From assembly GCA_003560165.1 (NCBI GenBank), contig PWJC01000148.1, positions 1 to 33,996 on the forward strand: DNA of 33,996 nt, given 5' to 3'. The position numbers and the translations under genes were made by a program. Each line of letters opens with the position of its first letter. Position 1 is the first letter of the stretch. This document shows positions 1 to 8,499 of this stretch, piece after piece. The notes beneath the pieces were generated by a model. That model worked only from the letters and a program-made list of their open reading frames with translations, had not been told where the DNA came from and ran no database searches. The DNA is from Bacteroidales bacterium (GTDB lineage Bacteria > Bacteroidota > Bacteroidia > Bacteroidales > UBA7960).

Positions 1-49
1 CTACCTGCTACCTACTACCTACTACCTACTACCTACTACCTACTACCTA
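1..49. repeat. Heptameric tandem repeat (CTACCTA)n
   Basis: Seven consecutive 7-base units: the first is CTACCTG and the next six are exact CTACCTA (TAGGTAG on the other strand). The array starts at the window edge, so it may continue upstream. It ends 13 bases before the stop codon of the fumarase gene, downstream of that gene. Short heptamer arrays of this kind are prone to slipped-strand copy-number change. No function is evident. Confidence 0.9.
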
Positions 50-62
50 CCATCTTCCCCCT

Positions 63-1682
63 TCAAATCATCCGGTAAAAATCCTTCCCTTTATCGTCTA
101 CCAGGATAAAGGCGGGAAATTTTTCCACACGGATGCGGTACACGGCTTCCATCCCCAGTTCGGGGTATTCCAGCAACTCTACCTCCCGGATGTTCTCCTG
201 TGCCAGGATGGCGGCAGGCCCCCCAATGCTTCCGAGGTAAAAGCCCCCATGTTTTTTGCAGGCATCTGTCACGGCCTGGCTCCTGTTGCCTTTTGCGATC
301 ATCACCTTACTGCCACCGTGCTGCTGAAACAGGTCGACGTACGAGTCCATACGTCCTGCCGTGGTGGGGCCGAACGACCCGGAGGGCATGCCTTCGGGGG
401 TTTTGGCCGGCCCTGCATAATAAATGGGATGGTCCTTGATGTATTGGGGCAAACCCTGTCCCGAATCCAACCGCTCTTTCATTTTTGCGTGGGCAATATC
501 CCGGCCAACAATGATGGTGCCGTTGAGCGACAGCCTGGTGCCAACGGGATGCCTGCCCAGTTCTTCCAAAATCTGCGACATAGGCTGATCGAGGTCTATT
601 TCGATGGCTCCGGCCGTATCGTCTTTCTGGCGCAATTCATCTGGAATAAACCGGGCAGGGTTGTCCTCGAGCTTCTCTATCCAGATCCCCTCCCTGTCGA
701 TCCTTGCCTTGATATTCCTGTCGGCTGCGCAGCTCACCCCCATGCCCACAGGGCAGGAGGCTCCATGGCGCGGCAGCCTGATGATCCGGATATCGAGGGC
801 AAAATACTTTCCCCCGAATTGTGCACCAATACCCAGGTTGAAGGCTGCCTCCAGCACTTTTTCCTCCAGCTCCCTGTCGCGAAAAGCCTGGCCGGCTTCA
901 TTGCCTTTTTCGGGCAACCCATCGAGATATCTGGCAGAGGCCAGCTTCACGGCTTTCAGGGTGGCTTCGGCAGAGGTACCCCCGACAACAAAGGCCACAT
1001 GATACGGTGGGCAGGCAGCCGTACCCAGGGTTTTGAGTTTGTCCACCAGGTACTTTTCCAGCCTTTCGGGGCTCAGCAAGGCCTTGGTTTCCTGGAAAAG
1101 CGCGGTTTTATTGGCCGACCCCCCGCCCTTGGCCATCAGCAAAAAATGGTATTCGTCTCCGTCTGTGGCCGAAATCTCGATCTGTGCGGGCAGGTTGTTC
1201 CCGGAGTTTTTTTCTGTAAACATATCCAGGGGAATGATTTGCGAATACCGCAGGTTCTCCTGAGTATATACCTGATAAACCCCATTGGAAAGGGCCCGGG
1301 CATCGCCTCCCCCTGTCCACACCTGCTGGCCTTTTTTGCCCATAATGGTGGCTGTTCCGGTGTCCTGACAGTAAGGCAGCTGACCTTTGGCAGAGATCTC
1401 GGCATTGCGCAACAGAGTCAATGCCACGTATTTATCGTTTTCACTGGCTTCCTTGTCCCTGAGGATGTCCGACAGTTGTTTCAGGTGGTCGCTCCGGAGC
1501 AGAAAGGCGGCATCGCGCAGGGCAGCCCGGGCCATGAGGGTGAGCCCTTCGGGGGCAACCTTCAGCAGGGGTGTGCCGTCGTATTCGGCCAGGGAAACAT
1601 GGTCGGAAGTGAGCAAATAATACCTGGTGTTGTCGGGTTTCAGGGGAAATGCTTCCTGGTAGGTAAAGTCAGGCGTTTTCAT
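63..1682 (-). CDS. Class I fumarate hydratase (iron-sulfur dependent)
   Basis: A 539-residue cytoplasmic enzyme that interconverts fumarate and malate in the TCA cycle or the reductive succinate pathway. It is a single-chain class I enzyme with the alpha and beta parts fused, of usual length for the family. Three cysteines sit where the [4Fe-4S] ligands are expected: Cys105 in LPYCQDTGT, Cys224 in AACPPYH and Cys318 in [10 protein letters not shown]. Their spacings of 119 and 94 residues match the ligand spacing I recall for Leishmania fumarase. The conserved [10 protein letters not shown] and [13 protein letters not shown] segments are present. The frame extends 42 codons further upstream, but the start MKTPDFTYQ at 1682 fits the family N-terminus and lies downstream of a TAGGTTTG promoter box. 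The gene is monocistronic and divergent from rbfA. Confidence 0.96.
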   Translation of the reverse strand: MKTPDFTYQEAFPLKPDNTRYYLLTSDHVSLAEYDGTPLLKVAPEGLTLMARAALRDAAFLLRSDHLKQLSDILRDKEASENDKYVALTLLRNAEISAKGQLPYCQDTGTATIMGKKGQQVWTGGGDARALSNGVYQVYTQENLRYSQIIPLDMFTEKNSGNNLPAQIEISATDGDEYHFLLMAKGGGSANKTALFQETKALLSPERLEKYLVDKLKTLGTAACPPYHVAFVVGGTSAEATLKAVKLASARYLDGLPEKGNEAGQAFRDRELEEKVLEAAFNLGIGAQFGGKYFALDIRIIRLPRHGASCPVGMGVSCAADRNIKARIDREGIWIEKLEDNPARFIPDELRQKDDTAGAIEIDLDQPMSQILEELGRHPVGTRLSLNGTIIVGRDIAHAKMKERLDSGQGLPQYIKDHPIYYAGPAKTPEGMPSGSFGPTTAGRMDSYVDLFQQHGGSKVMIAKGNRSQAVTDACKKHGGFYLGSIGGPAAILAQENIREVELLEYPELGMEAVYRIRVEKFPAFILVDDKGKDFYRMI

Positions 1683-1718
1683 AATACAGGTTTTTTTGTG
1701 TGAGGAACAGTTGGCTGT

Positions 1719-1726
1719 CAAACCTA
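1719..1726 (-). promoter_or_regulatory. Bacteroidota -7 box, TAGGTTTG, for fumarase
   Basis: Read on the minus strand, this is an exact TAnnTTTG. Transcription would start near 1713, leaving a leader of about 30 bases before the fumarase ATG at 1682. I found no TTG at the usual distance upstream, so only the -7 element supports the call. Confidence 0.45.
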
Positions 1727-1777
1727 TAAAAGTAAGAGATTCACCTGAACACGCAAAACAAATCGGCCGTTTTATCG

Positions 1778-1785
1778 TATCTTTG
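1778..1785 (+). promoter_or_regulatory. rbfA: Bacteroidota -7 box, TATCTTTG, directly before rbfA
   Basis: This exact TAnnTTTG ends only five bases before the rbfA ATG at 1791. If it is used, the transcript starts at or next to the start codon, giving a leaderless or nearly leaderless mRNA. No -33 TTG is visible at 19-20 bases. Confidence 0.5.
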
Positions 1786-1790
1786 CACCT

Positions 1791-2123
1791 ATGCAATCGA
1801 ACCGTCAAAATCGTATTTCCCGCCTGATCCAGAAAGACCTGTGTGAAATTCTGCAGCTACACGGCAGGGAGTGGGTTCCCGGTGTCATGATCACAGTGAC
1901 CAAGGTGTCGGTTACCAGCGACCTGTCGATCGCCAGGGTATACCTGAGTATTTTCGGTAAAGACCCCAACAAGGTGGTCGGGCAGATCGCTTCGCGAAGC
2001 GGGGAGATCAGAAAGCAACTGGGGCTGCGCGTAAAACATCAGTTGAGGCATGTGCCCGATCTGCAATTCTATGTCGACGACAGCCTCGACTACATCGAGA
2101 ACATTGAAAAACTGCTGAAGTAG
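1791..2123 (+). CDS. rbfA: 30S ribosome-binding factor RbfA
   Basis: A 110-residue protein of the RbfA family (KH-like fold). It binds the immature 30S subunit and supports late 16S rRNA maturation, including at low temperature. Family features visible are the N-terminal helix ([17 protein letters not shown]), the central strand region [20 protein letters not shown], and the C-terminal part with [25 protein letters not shown]. Length and ends fit the family. The start at 1791 is the first ATG and lies immediately after a TATCTTTG box. The gene is followed after 7 bases by a methyltransferase and then an FtsX-like permease; the rbfA-permease neighbourhood is common in Bacteroidota. Confidence 0.95.
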   Translation: MQSNRQNRISRLIQKDLCEILQLHGREWVPGVMITVTKVSVTSDLSIARVYLSIFGKDPNKVVGQIASRSGEIRKQLGLRVKHQLRHVPDLQFYVDDSLDYIENIEKLLK

Positions 2124-2130
2124 CTCCTCC

Positions 2131-2964
2131 ATGCAGTACGATCCCATCAAACAACGCCTTGGAAGGCTTTTTTCGCAGCGGCTGTGGACCCGCAGCCTGT
2201 TTTACCGCCTGCTCGACATCCTTTTGCTCAGAGCCTGGCATATTCACCGCAGCCTGAGAGACTTTGGGGCAAGGAGCCGGGGCCGCCAGAATATCAGGCT
2301 GCTGGATGCCGGCAGCGGCTTCGGGCAGTATTCCTACTACCTTGCAAGGAAGCATCCGGGATGGCAGATCACGGCCATCGACATCAAAGAGGAGGAAGTG
2401 GAAGCCTGCCGCGAATTTTTTGCCCGCAGGGGGAAGACCAATGTGGAGTTCCGGACAGAGGACCTGACTGCCTTTGAGCAGCCGCAAACCTACGACCTGA
2501 TACTCTCGGTTGATGTAATGGAGCACATAGAAGATGACGAATCGGTGCTATCTGGTTTTTACCGCTCGCTCAAGCCGGGTGGGATGCTGCTGGTCAGCAC
2601 ACCTTCGGACAAGGGCGGCAGCGGCATTGAACACCAGGACCAGGAGTCATTCATCGGCGAGCACGTCAGAGACGGCTATGGCAGGGGTGAAATGGAAGAG
2701 AAACTTCGCAGGGCCGGGTTTGACCGCATCGACATCAATTACACCTATGGCAAACCCGGGCGGTTGTCGTGGAAGTTATCGATGAAATACCCACTGCTGA
2801 TGCTCGGGCGTTCGGGGCTCTTCCTTGCCATTCTCCCCCTGTATTATCTGGTATGCATGCCCCTGGTGCTGGGATTGAATGTGGCCGACCTCAACATCAC
2901 CCATAAATCGGGGACAGGCTTGCTGGTCAGGGCCTGGAAACACAACAAAAAGGAAGAAAGTTGA
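2131..2964 (+). CDS. Class I SAM-dependent methyltransferase with hydrophobic C-terminal segment
   Basis: A 277-residue protein. The SAM-binding motif I is LLDAGSGFGQYSYYLA (about residues 57-72), followed by an acidic motif II (ITAIDIKEEEVEAC) and a motif IV-like LILSVDVMEHIEDD. The Methyltransf_11/25-type core ends near residue 205. Beyond it lies a hydrophobic stretch (LFLAILPLYYLVCMPLVLGL, about 230-250) that could be a membrane anchor or a lipid-facing helix. The substrate cannot be told from sequence; a membrane or isoprenoid-linked substrate is one possibility. It sits 7 bases after rbfA, and its stop overlaps the TTG start of the permease, so the three genes are probably cotranscribed. 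Confidence 0.85.
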   Translation: MQYDPIKQRLGRLFSQRLWTRSLFYRLLDILLLRAWHIHRSLRDFGARSRGRQNIRLLDAGSGFGQYSYYLARKHPGWQITAIDIKEEEVEACREFFARRGKTNVEFRTEDLTAFEQPQTYDLILSVDVMEHIEDDESVLSGFYRSLKPGGMLLVSTPSDKGGSGIEHQDQESFIGEHVRDGYGRGEMEEKLRRAGFDRIDINYTYGKPGRLSWKLSMKYPLLMLGRSGLFLAILPLYYLVCMPLVLGLNVADLNITHKSGTGLLVRAWKHNKKEES

Positions 2965-4187
2965 AATTTCCGCTGTACATAGCCTGGCGTTACCTGCTGG
3001 CCAAAAAATCACACAACGCCATCAACATCATCACCCTGGTATCGGTGGTGGGGGTGGCCGTAGGGGCGATGGCACTGGTGGTGGTATTGTCGGTATTCAA
3101 CGGTTTTGAGAAACTGATCCTCTCCCTTTTCAATGCCTTTCATCCCGACATGGAAATTACCCTGGACGTGGGCAAGACCTTTTCCATGGGAGATTTCCCT
3201 ATGGAGGAGGTCAGCAACATACCCGGGGTGGTAAGCTACAGCCAGGTAATGGAAGAAACCGCCATGCTGAGCTACCGCGATCGTCAGCACCTGGTAAGCC
3301 TCCGGGGGGTAGACGACAGTTACCGCCACATTACCGGGTTGGACACCATGATGATACAGGGCGAATACCTGCTGAGCGATGCCGGGCGCGACTTCCTGAT
3401 CCTGGGGCAGGGGGTGGCCTATATGATCAATGCCAGCATCCACGATTACCTCTACCCCATCGACATCTATGTGCCCCGGAGGGGGCGCACCGCAGGGCTG
3501 CACCCTGCACAGGCATTCAATGCTTCCTCCCATTTTGCCAGCGGAATATTTTCGGTCCAGGCCGAATACGACATGGAATACGTTATCGTCCCCCTGGGGC
3601 TGATGCGCCGCCTGCTTGCCTATGACGACGAGGTGACCGCCCTGGTGCTGGGCATAGATCCGGCCTTTAATCACAACAGGGTGCAGCAGCAGATCCGCGA
3701 AGTGACCGGCCCCGACTATGTGGTCAGGAACCGTTTGCAGCAACAGGAGTTTCTTTACCGGGTCATGCAGTCGGAAAAGTGGGCCATCTATTTCATACTG
3801 ACCTTTATCCTGCTGATCGCCGCCTTCAACATTGTCGGTTCGCTGACCATGCTGCTGATCGAAAAACGACGCGACATCTCCGTTTTACGCAGCATGGGGG
3901 CATCCAGGAGATTGGTGCGAAGGATCTTTTTGCTCGAAGGGTTGCTTATCAGCATGGGGGGGGCCGTGGCAGGGATACTGCTGGGCGGGGGGATTGCCTG
4001 GTTGCAGATGCATTACGGACTCGTTCCCCTGCAGGCCGAGGGGGTCTTTATCATTGATGCCTACCCTGTGGTGGTAAAAGTTGCCGACCTGGTCATGGTG
4101 GCCCTTACCGTGTTCCTCATTGGCATGCTTGCCTCAATGATCCCGCTGAACAACATGTGGAAAGCTACCGACAAGGCCCCGGCCTGA
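2961..4187 (+). CDS. ABC transporter permease, LolC/LolE (FtsX-like) family
   Basis: A 408-residue inner-membrane protein with the MacB/LolCDE permease layout. There is one N-terminal membrane helix (about residues 22-45, VSVVGVAVGAMALVVVLSVFNGF), a large periplasmic domain (about 50-270), then three C-terminal helices. The FtsX-like signature RRDISVLRSMGASRRLVRRIFLLEG lies in the loop between the second and third helices. The likely role is releasing lipoproteins from the inner membrane for outer-membrane delivery. It begins at a TTG that overlaps the TGA of the methyltransferase (TTGA), preceded by the purine-rich AAGGAAGAAAG, so coupled translation is likely. No ATPase gene is adjacent. 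It ends 6 bases from the convergent pheT stop. Confidence 0.9.
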   Translation: MKFPLYIAWRYLLAKKSHNAINIITLVSVVGVAVGAMALVVVLSVFNGFEKLILSLFNAFHPDMEITLDVGKTFSMGDFPMEEVSNIPGVVSYSQVMEETAMLSYRDRQHLVSLRGVDDSYRHITGLDTMMIQGEYLLSDAGRDFLILGQGVAYMINASIHDYLYPIDIYVPRRGRTAGLHPAQAFNASSHFASGIFSVQAEYDMEYVIVPLGLMRRLLAYDDEVTALVLGIDPAFNHNRVQQQIREVTGPDYVVRNRLQQQEFLYRVMQSEKWAIYFILTFILLIAAFNIVGSLTMLLIEKRRDISVLRSMGASRRLVRRIFLLEGLLISMGGAVAGILLGGGIAWLQMHYGLVPLQAEGVFIIDAYPVVVKVADLVMVALTVFLIGMLASMIPLNNMWKATDKAPA

Positions 4188-4193
4188 TCAGTT

Positions 4194-6659
4194 TCAGCGG
4201 ATGGAGGCGCCCAGTTCCTTTTCGTAGGCACGGCCAAGCCTGTCCATCACCCTGTCTGCCTCCGCATCGGTGAGGGTCCGTTCTTCGTTCAAAAAAACAT
4301 GGCTCACCGCATAGGATTTTTTGCCCGCTCCCAGTTTTGCCTCGTCTTCGTATACATCGAACAGCCCGACACGGCGAAGGTACTCTCCCCCATTAGCCAG
4401 GGCAATTTGTCTTACTGCGGCAAAACTCACTTCCTTATCGAGCAGCAAGGCCAGATCTCTCCGCATCTCGGGGAAGCGGGGAACTTCCTTTACTCTCAGA
4501 CCGGTACCGGCCGCCATCCCGGCAAGTACATCCCATTCGAGTCCGGCAAAAAATACGGGTTGCCTCAGACCAAAGCGCCTTGATAAACCTGCAGACAACA
4601 GGCCCAGGCTTCCCAGGGACTTTTCCCGGAAAGAAAGCCCGAGGCCGTATTCAAAAACAGGACCGGCGGTGATCTGATCGTGCGTCAGGTTGTGCCCGTC
4701 GATGCCCATGCGGTGGATGATGGCATTGACCGAGGCCTTCAGATCAAAAAAACCGGTTGCCGAATCCGTATCCTGCCAGCTTTCGGGTTGGCGACGGCCT
4801 GTAAGGAACAATGACAGCATCATGCGTTCGGCATAGGCAGACAGAGGATTCCTGGGATCTTCCCGGTGGGGGTCTTTGGCGTAAACATTTCCGAACTCAT
4901 AACACTTCATGTCGGCCACCTGTCGGTTCTGGTTATAGACAAGGGCCTCCAACCCGCCAAACAAAAGCGACTGCCGCATCACGTTGAGATCCTGGCTGAG
5001 CGGATTTACAATATCAACCGAACGGGATGCATCAAAACCAGGCCCCTGATAATAAGAAGCCCTGGTGAGTGAATTATTCATGATTTCGCGAAAGCCACGG
5101 GCCGAAAGCATGTCGGATACCAGGTTGCTCATCTGCTCTTTGTCGGGGCAGGGCAGGCTGACCATCGACGAATGCATTTTCGAAGGAATGTCCACCTGGT
5201 TGTAGCCGTAAATGCGCAGGATTTCCTCTGCCACATCAGCAGGCCTGGTTACATCTACCCTGTAGGCCGGAACACGCAGCCGCAGCAGGTCCTGACTTTC
5301 TTCCAGGAGGTGAAAATCGAGGTTAAACAGGATGTGCTTCATCTCCTGCACCGGGATATCCTGACCGATCAGCCGGCGAACCCCGGAAATGGACAGGTCG
5401 ACAAGGGCCGGTTCAATGGGGTCGGGATACACATCTAACACATCGGAGGCAATCCGTCCGCCTGCCACCTCCCTGATGAGGATGGCGGCCCTTTTCAGTG
5501 CAAAGAGGGTCATACCCAAATCGGCTCCGCGCTCAAAGCGGAAGGAGGCTTCTGTTTTCAACCCATGATGCCTCGACGACCTCCTGATGCTGACCGGATC
5601 AAAATAGGCACTTTCGAGGAAAACATCGGTGGTATCAGAGGTCACCCCGGATCCGGATCCACCCACGATGCCACCCATGCACATGGGTTCTTCTGCATTG
5701 CAGATCATCAGTTCATGGCCGGTAAGTTCCAGTTTCTGGTTCTCAAGGGTTTCAAACACCGTGCCTTTGGGTGGTTTTTTCACAACGACCCGGCCGCCCC
5801 TGATGGCTGCCGCATCAAAGGCATGCAGTGGCTGCCCCAGTTCATGCAGCACAAAATTTGTAACATCCACCACATTGTTTACGGGCTTCAGCCCCACCGA
5901 AAGCAGCCGCTTTTTCAGCCAGCCGGGCGACTCGCTTACGCTGACACCCCGGATGCTCAGGCTGGCATACCTGGGACAGGCCTGGGGGTCTTCAATTACA
6001 ACGGGAATTGAGAGGGTGTTTTCGTCGGGAGCAAAAGAGCCGGTTTCGGGCCAAAGGACACTGAGTTGTTGCCCGGCATGGCGGTGGTTGATCACGGCCA
6101 CAATGTCCCTGGCCACGCCCAGGTGAGAAGCGGCATCGATCCGGTTGGGCGTCAGCCCGATCTCATACACCCAATCTTCGCTCAGCTGAAAATATTCGGC
6201 GGCTGGCATACCGGCAGGGGTTTGCGGCGGCAGCACCATGATGCCCTGGTGGGAGTCGCCCAAGCCAAGTTCATCTTCTGCGCAGATCATGCCTTCGGAA
6301 AGCTGACCGCGTATCCTGGCCTTGTGGATCTTCAGTTCCCCCTTTGGTGTATAGAGGGTTGAGCCAACCAAGGCCACCACCACCTTTTGTCCGGCCGCAA
6401 CATTTGGGGCCCCACATACTATTGACAGGGGTTTGTCCTGCCCTGCGTCTACGGTGGTCAGAAAAAGCCTGTCGGCTTCCGGATGTCTTTCGCAGCTGAG
6501 CACCTGTGCGGTAACAACCCCCTGCAGCCCCCCCCTGACGGTTTCCCGCTTTTCCAGACCCTCTACCTCGAGGCCGCAATCGGTCAGCAGCGTTGCCAGT
6601 GAGTGGGGGTCGTGGGTGAAACCGGCGTATTCTTTTAACCAGTTATAGGATATCTGCAT
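4194..6659 (-). CDS. pheT: Phenylalanine--tRNA ligase beta subunit
   Basis: An 821-residue subunit of the cytoplasmic alpha2-beta2 enzyme that charges tRNA(Phe). The bacterial domain order is visible: MQISYNWLKEY start, an EMAP/OB-like tRNA-binding domain (about 40-150, with RHPEADRLFLTTVD and VCGAPNV), the B3/B4 region (about 215-395, VNNVVDVTNFVLHELGQPLHAFD), the B5 domain (about 405-480), a catalytic-like core (to about 700), and the C-terminal anticodon-binding FDX-ACB domain (FPEMRRDLALLLDKEVSFAAV to the end). Length is usual for the phylum. pheS is not in this window. The gene lies 40 bases downstream of the coiled-coil membrane protein on the same strand and may share its transcript. 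Confidence 0.97.
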   Translation of the reverse strand: MQISYNWLKEYAGFTHDPHSLATLLTDCGLEVEGLEKRETVRGGLQGVVTAQVLSCERHPEADRLFLTTVDAGQDKPLSIVCGAPNVAAGQKVVVALVGSTLYTPKGELKIHKARIRGQLSEGMICAEDELGLGDSHQGIMVLPPQTPAGMPAAEYFQLSEDWVYEIGLTPNRIDAASHLGVARDIVAVINHRHAGQQLSVLWPETGSFAPDENTLSIPVVIEDPQACPRYASLSIRGVSVSESPGWLKKRLLSVGLKPVNNVVDVTNFVLHELGQPLHAFDAAAIRGGRVVVKKPPKGTVFETLENQKLELTGHELMICNAEEPMCMGGIVGGSGSGVTSDTTDVFLESAYFDPVSIRRSSRHHGLKTEASFRFERGADLGMTLFALKRAAILIREVAGGRIASDVLDVYPDPIEPALVDLSISGVRRLIGQDIPVQEMKHILFNLDFHLLEESQDLLRLRVPAYRVDVTRPADVAEEILRIYGYNQVDIPSKMHSSMVSLPCPDKEQMSNLVSDMLSARGFREIMNNSLTRASYYQGPGFDASRSVDIVNPLSQDLNVMRQSLLFGGLEALVYNQNRQVADMKCYEFGNVYAKDPHREDPRNPLSAYAERMMLSLFLTGRRQPESWQDTDSATGFFDLKASVNAIIHRMGIDGHNLTHDQITAGPVFEYGLGLSFREKSLGSLGLLSAGLSRRFGLRQPVFFAGLEWDVLAGMAAGTGLRVKEVPRFPEMRRDLALLLDKEVSFAAVRQIALANGGEYLRRVGLFDVYEDEAKLGAGKKSYAVSHVFLNEERTLTDAEADRVMDRLGRAYEKELGASIR

Positions 6660-6699
6660 TGGCGGGCGAAGTTTACATAAATACCTCCTGACGGCGAAA

Positions 6700-7644
6700 C
6701 TACCTCAAATGCAGTGAGGTTTCACCAAGCCGGAATTCGTCGGTAAACAACGAAATGGAGTATATGCCTGCTTCAAACTCTTCGATGCGCTCCCAGTTAA
6801 GGCATTGGGTCATTTCCATGTTCTGATAGTCAAAACGCCCCCTCACCGAAAACTGAAGGGTGTCGTTCTGGTGGGTAAACGCATGGGCATCGTCTTCGCT
6901 CAACCTGAGAATGTTCCCGTCGGGCCCGGCAATACGCATGTATACATTGTAGGTCCCGGGTGGGGTGATGGGGTTCTCGCCGATGAGGAAACAAACCCGG
7001 ATCTGCTCCACCCTGCCGGCCCTGTCGGTGTGATCTTCCCTTCCCCTGCCGCGCAATCTGAAAGGGGTGGCTTCGATCTGATAGGCCCTCAGGGTGGCAG
7101 CCTCCTCTACCTTCGACTCCAACACCTGCTTGTCCTGGGCAAGCTCGGTGGTGCGCCGCTGCACGATCTGTATCTCTTCGCGCATCTGTATGTTTTCGGC
7201 CTTTAACACCCTGTTCTCGGTATAGAGGCTGTCTATTTCCCTGACATAGTTCTGGGTGACCTCCTGCAGGAGGTTCAGTTGACGGCGTATGCGGTAATAA
7301 TCGGCCTGACGGGTGATCAGCCGCTGGATCTCATCGGCGTTGGCCTGAATGATGGAATCCTTGTCGGCCAATATGCTGTCGTATTCCAGCCTGACCATGT
7401 AATAATCTTCCAGCACCGAATCGAGTTCATGCTGCAATTCACGGCTGATCTCAGCAGCGATCTCCCGTTCTATGGTCACCTCCCTGAGGGTTTGGCGGCT
7501 GGTGAACCACATGATCGCCATGAACACCACCAGGATGCCCAGCACGGCAATGACTATGCGGTAAGTTTTTTCATTTTCCGGTTTTTTCCAGGTTTGGGGT
7601 TGATTGCCTTGTGTTTCCATAAACTGATTCATTTCTCCTTTCAT
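6700..7644 (-). CDS. Membrane-anchored coiled-coil protein of unknown function
   Basis: A 314-residue protein I do not recognise. It has a short N-terminal segment, one hydrophobic helix at about residues 30-47 (IVIAVLGILVVFMAIMWF), then about 140 residues of heptad-like, charged, coiled-coil sequence (52-190). A C-terminal domain of about 110 residues looks rich in beta strands (QIRVCFLIGENPITPPGTYNVYMRIAGPDG onward, ending EFRLGETSLHLR). The topology suggests a single-pass protein with a periplasmic rod and a globular end, possibly an envelope scaffold. The start could be Met1, Met5 or Met9 (METQGNQ). It lies upstream of pheT and is divergent from comF. No function is claimed. Confidence 0.75.
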   Translation of the reverse strand: MKGEMNQFMETQGNQPQTWKKPENEKTYRIVIAVLGILVVFMAIMWFTSRQTLREVTIEREIAAEISRELQHELDSVLEDYYMVRLEYDSILADKDSIIQANADEIQRLITRQADYYRIRRQLNLLQEVTQNYVREIDSLYTENRVLKAENIQMREEIQIVQRRTTELAQDKQVLESKVEEAATLRAYQIEATPFRLRGRGREDHTDRAGRVEQIRVCFLIGENPITPPGTYNVYMRIAGPDGNILRLSEDDAHAFTHQNDTLQFSVRGRFDYQNMEMTQCLNWERIEEFEAGIYSISLFTDEFRLGETSLHLR

Positions 7645-7715
7645 CGTGTTTTAACGGGTGAGGCTTGTTATTAGTTGGCTTTAATCCTAGTTTTATATAA
7701 GAACTCCGTACACAA

Positions 7716-7737
7716 ACCACCGAATACCCGGGGTGGT
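7716..7737. other. Inverted repeat ACCACC-N10-GGTGGT in divergent gap
   Basis: A six-base perfect inverted repeat with a GC-rich centre lies in the 144-base gap between the divergent coiled-coil gene and comF. It could be an operator or a hairpin in one of the two leaders. No exact TAnnTTTG box was found in this gap for either gene, so its placement relative to the transcription starts is unknown. Confidence 0.35.
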
Positions 7738-7788
7738 CTGGATCTCTTTTAGTTAACGGATTGCAAATTTAACTAATTTACCTAACAA

Positions 7789-8499
7789 ATGAAGTCATTA
7801 TTTACAAAGCCGGCCGCCTGCCTTAATCACTTCTTCTCCCTGTTCTTCCCTCCCGTTTGCAATGCCTGCCGTGGCTTGCTGGGCGAAACGGAAGAATTGG
7901 TCTGTGCAGCCTGCCTGGCAAAGCTGCCGCGAACCACCTTCCACCTGCACCCCGAAAATCAGCTGACCCGTGTTTTTTGGGGCCGGGTAACTCTGCAAAC
8001 CGGCACTTCCTTGTTTTATTATACCAAAGGAGGAAGGGTGCAGCGACTGATCCACGAATTCAAGTACAGGGGAAATCTTTCCCTGGGCCTGTATCTGGGC
8101 CGGATGCTGGGAACGGCTATCGGAGGCTCCCCCCTGTACAGTGACCTCGACCTGATCCTCCCGGTTCCCCTGCATCCGGTCAGGGAAAAGGAGCGGGGGT
8201 TCAATCAGAGCGAAGTCTTTTCGCGGGGAATTTCTTCGGTTCTGGGCATCCCCTGCCAGCCGGGCTTGCTGTTGCGCACCCTGGACACCGGAAGCCAGAC
8301 CAAAAGATCCCGTTTCGGACGCTGGGAAAACGTGGCTTTTGGATTTGCCGTGAACGATCAGGAATGGCTTTCCGGGAAAAGGATTTTGCTTACAGACGAT
8401 GTGCTTACTACGGGAGCTACCCTGGAGGCCTGTGCCAACAGCCTGCTGAACGTGGAGGGAGTAAAATTGTGGGTAGCCACCCTGGCTTTTACTCCCTGA
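7789..8499 (+). CDS. comF: ComF family phosphoribosyltransferase-like protein
   Basis: A 236-residue ComF/GntX-family protein. The N-terminus carries a four-cysteine zinc-ribbon-like module: Cys24-x2-Cys27 and Cys39-x2-Cys42. The C-terminal half is a type I phosphoribosyltransferase domain with the PRPP-binding motif ILLTDDVLTTGAT at about 199-211. The family signatures KERGFNQSE and TKRSRFGRWENV are also present. Relatives are linked to DNA uptake in naturally competent bacteria, but the gene is widespread in non-competent ones, so competence is not implied. The TGA stop abuts the stop of the convergent lamin-tail gene with no base between them. Confidence 0.92.
   Translation: MKSLFTKPAACLNHFFSLFFPPVCNACRGLLGETEELVCAACLAKLPRTTFHLHPENQLTRVFWGRVTLQTGTSLFYYTKGGRVQRLIHEFKYRGNLSLGLYLGRMLGTAIGGSPLYSDLDLILPVPLHPVREKERGFNQSEVFSRGISSVLGIPCQPGLLLRTLDTGSQTKRSRFGRWENVAFGFAVNDQEWLSGKRILLTDDVLTTGATLEACANSLLNVEGVKLWVATLAFTP

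Noticed and set aside
1-49. CRISPR array
   Set aside because: The units are seven bases, contiguous and without spacers. No cas-like gene is present in the window.
249-1703. 484-codon open frame on the plus strand
   Set aside because: It lies wholly antisense to the fumarase gene, whose motifs are unmistakable. The antisense frame has no recognisable domain and arises from GC-rich codon use.
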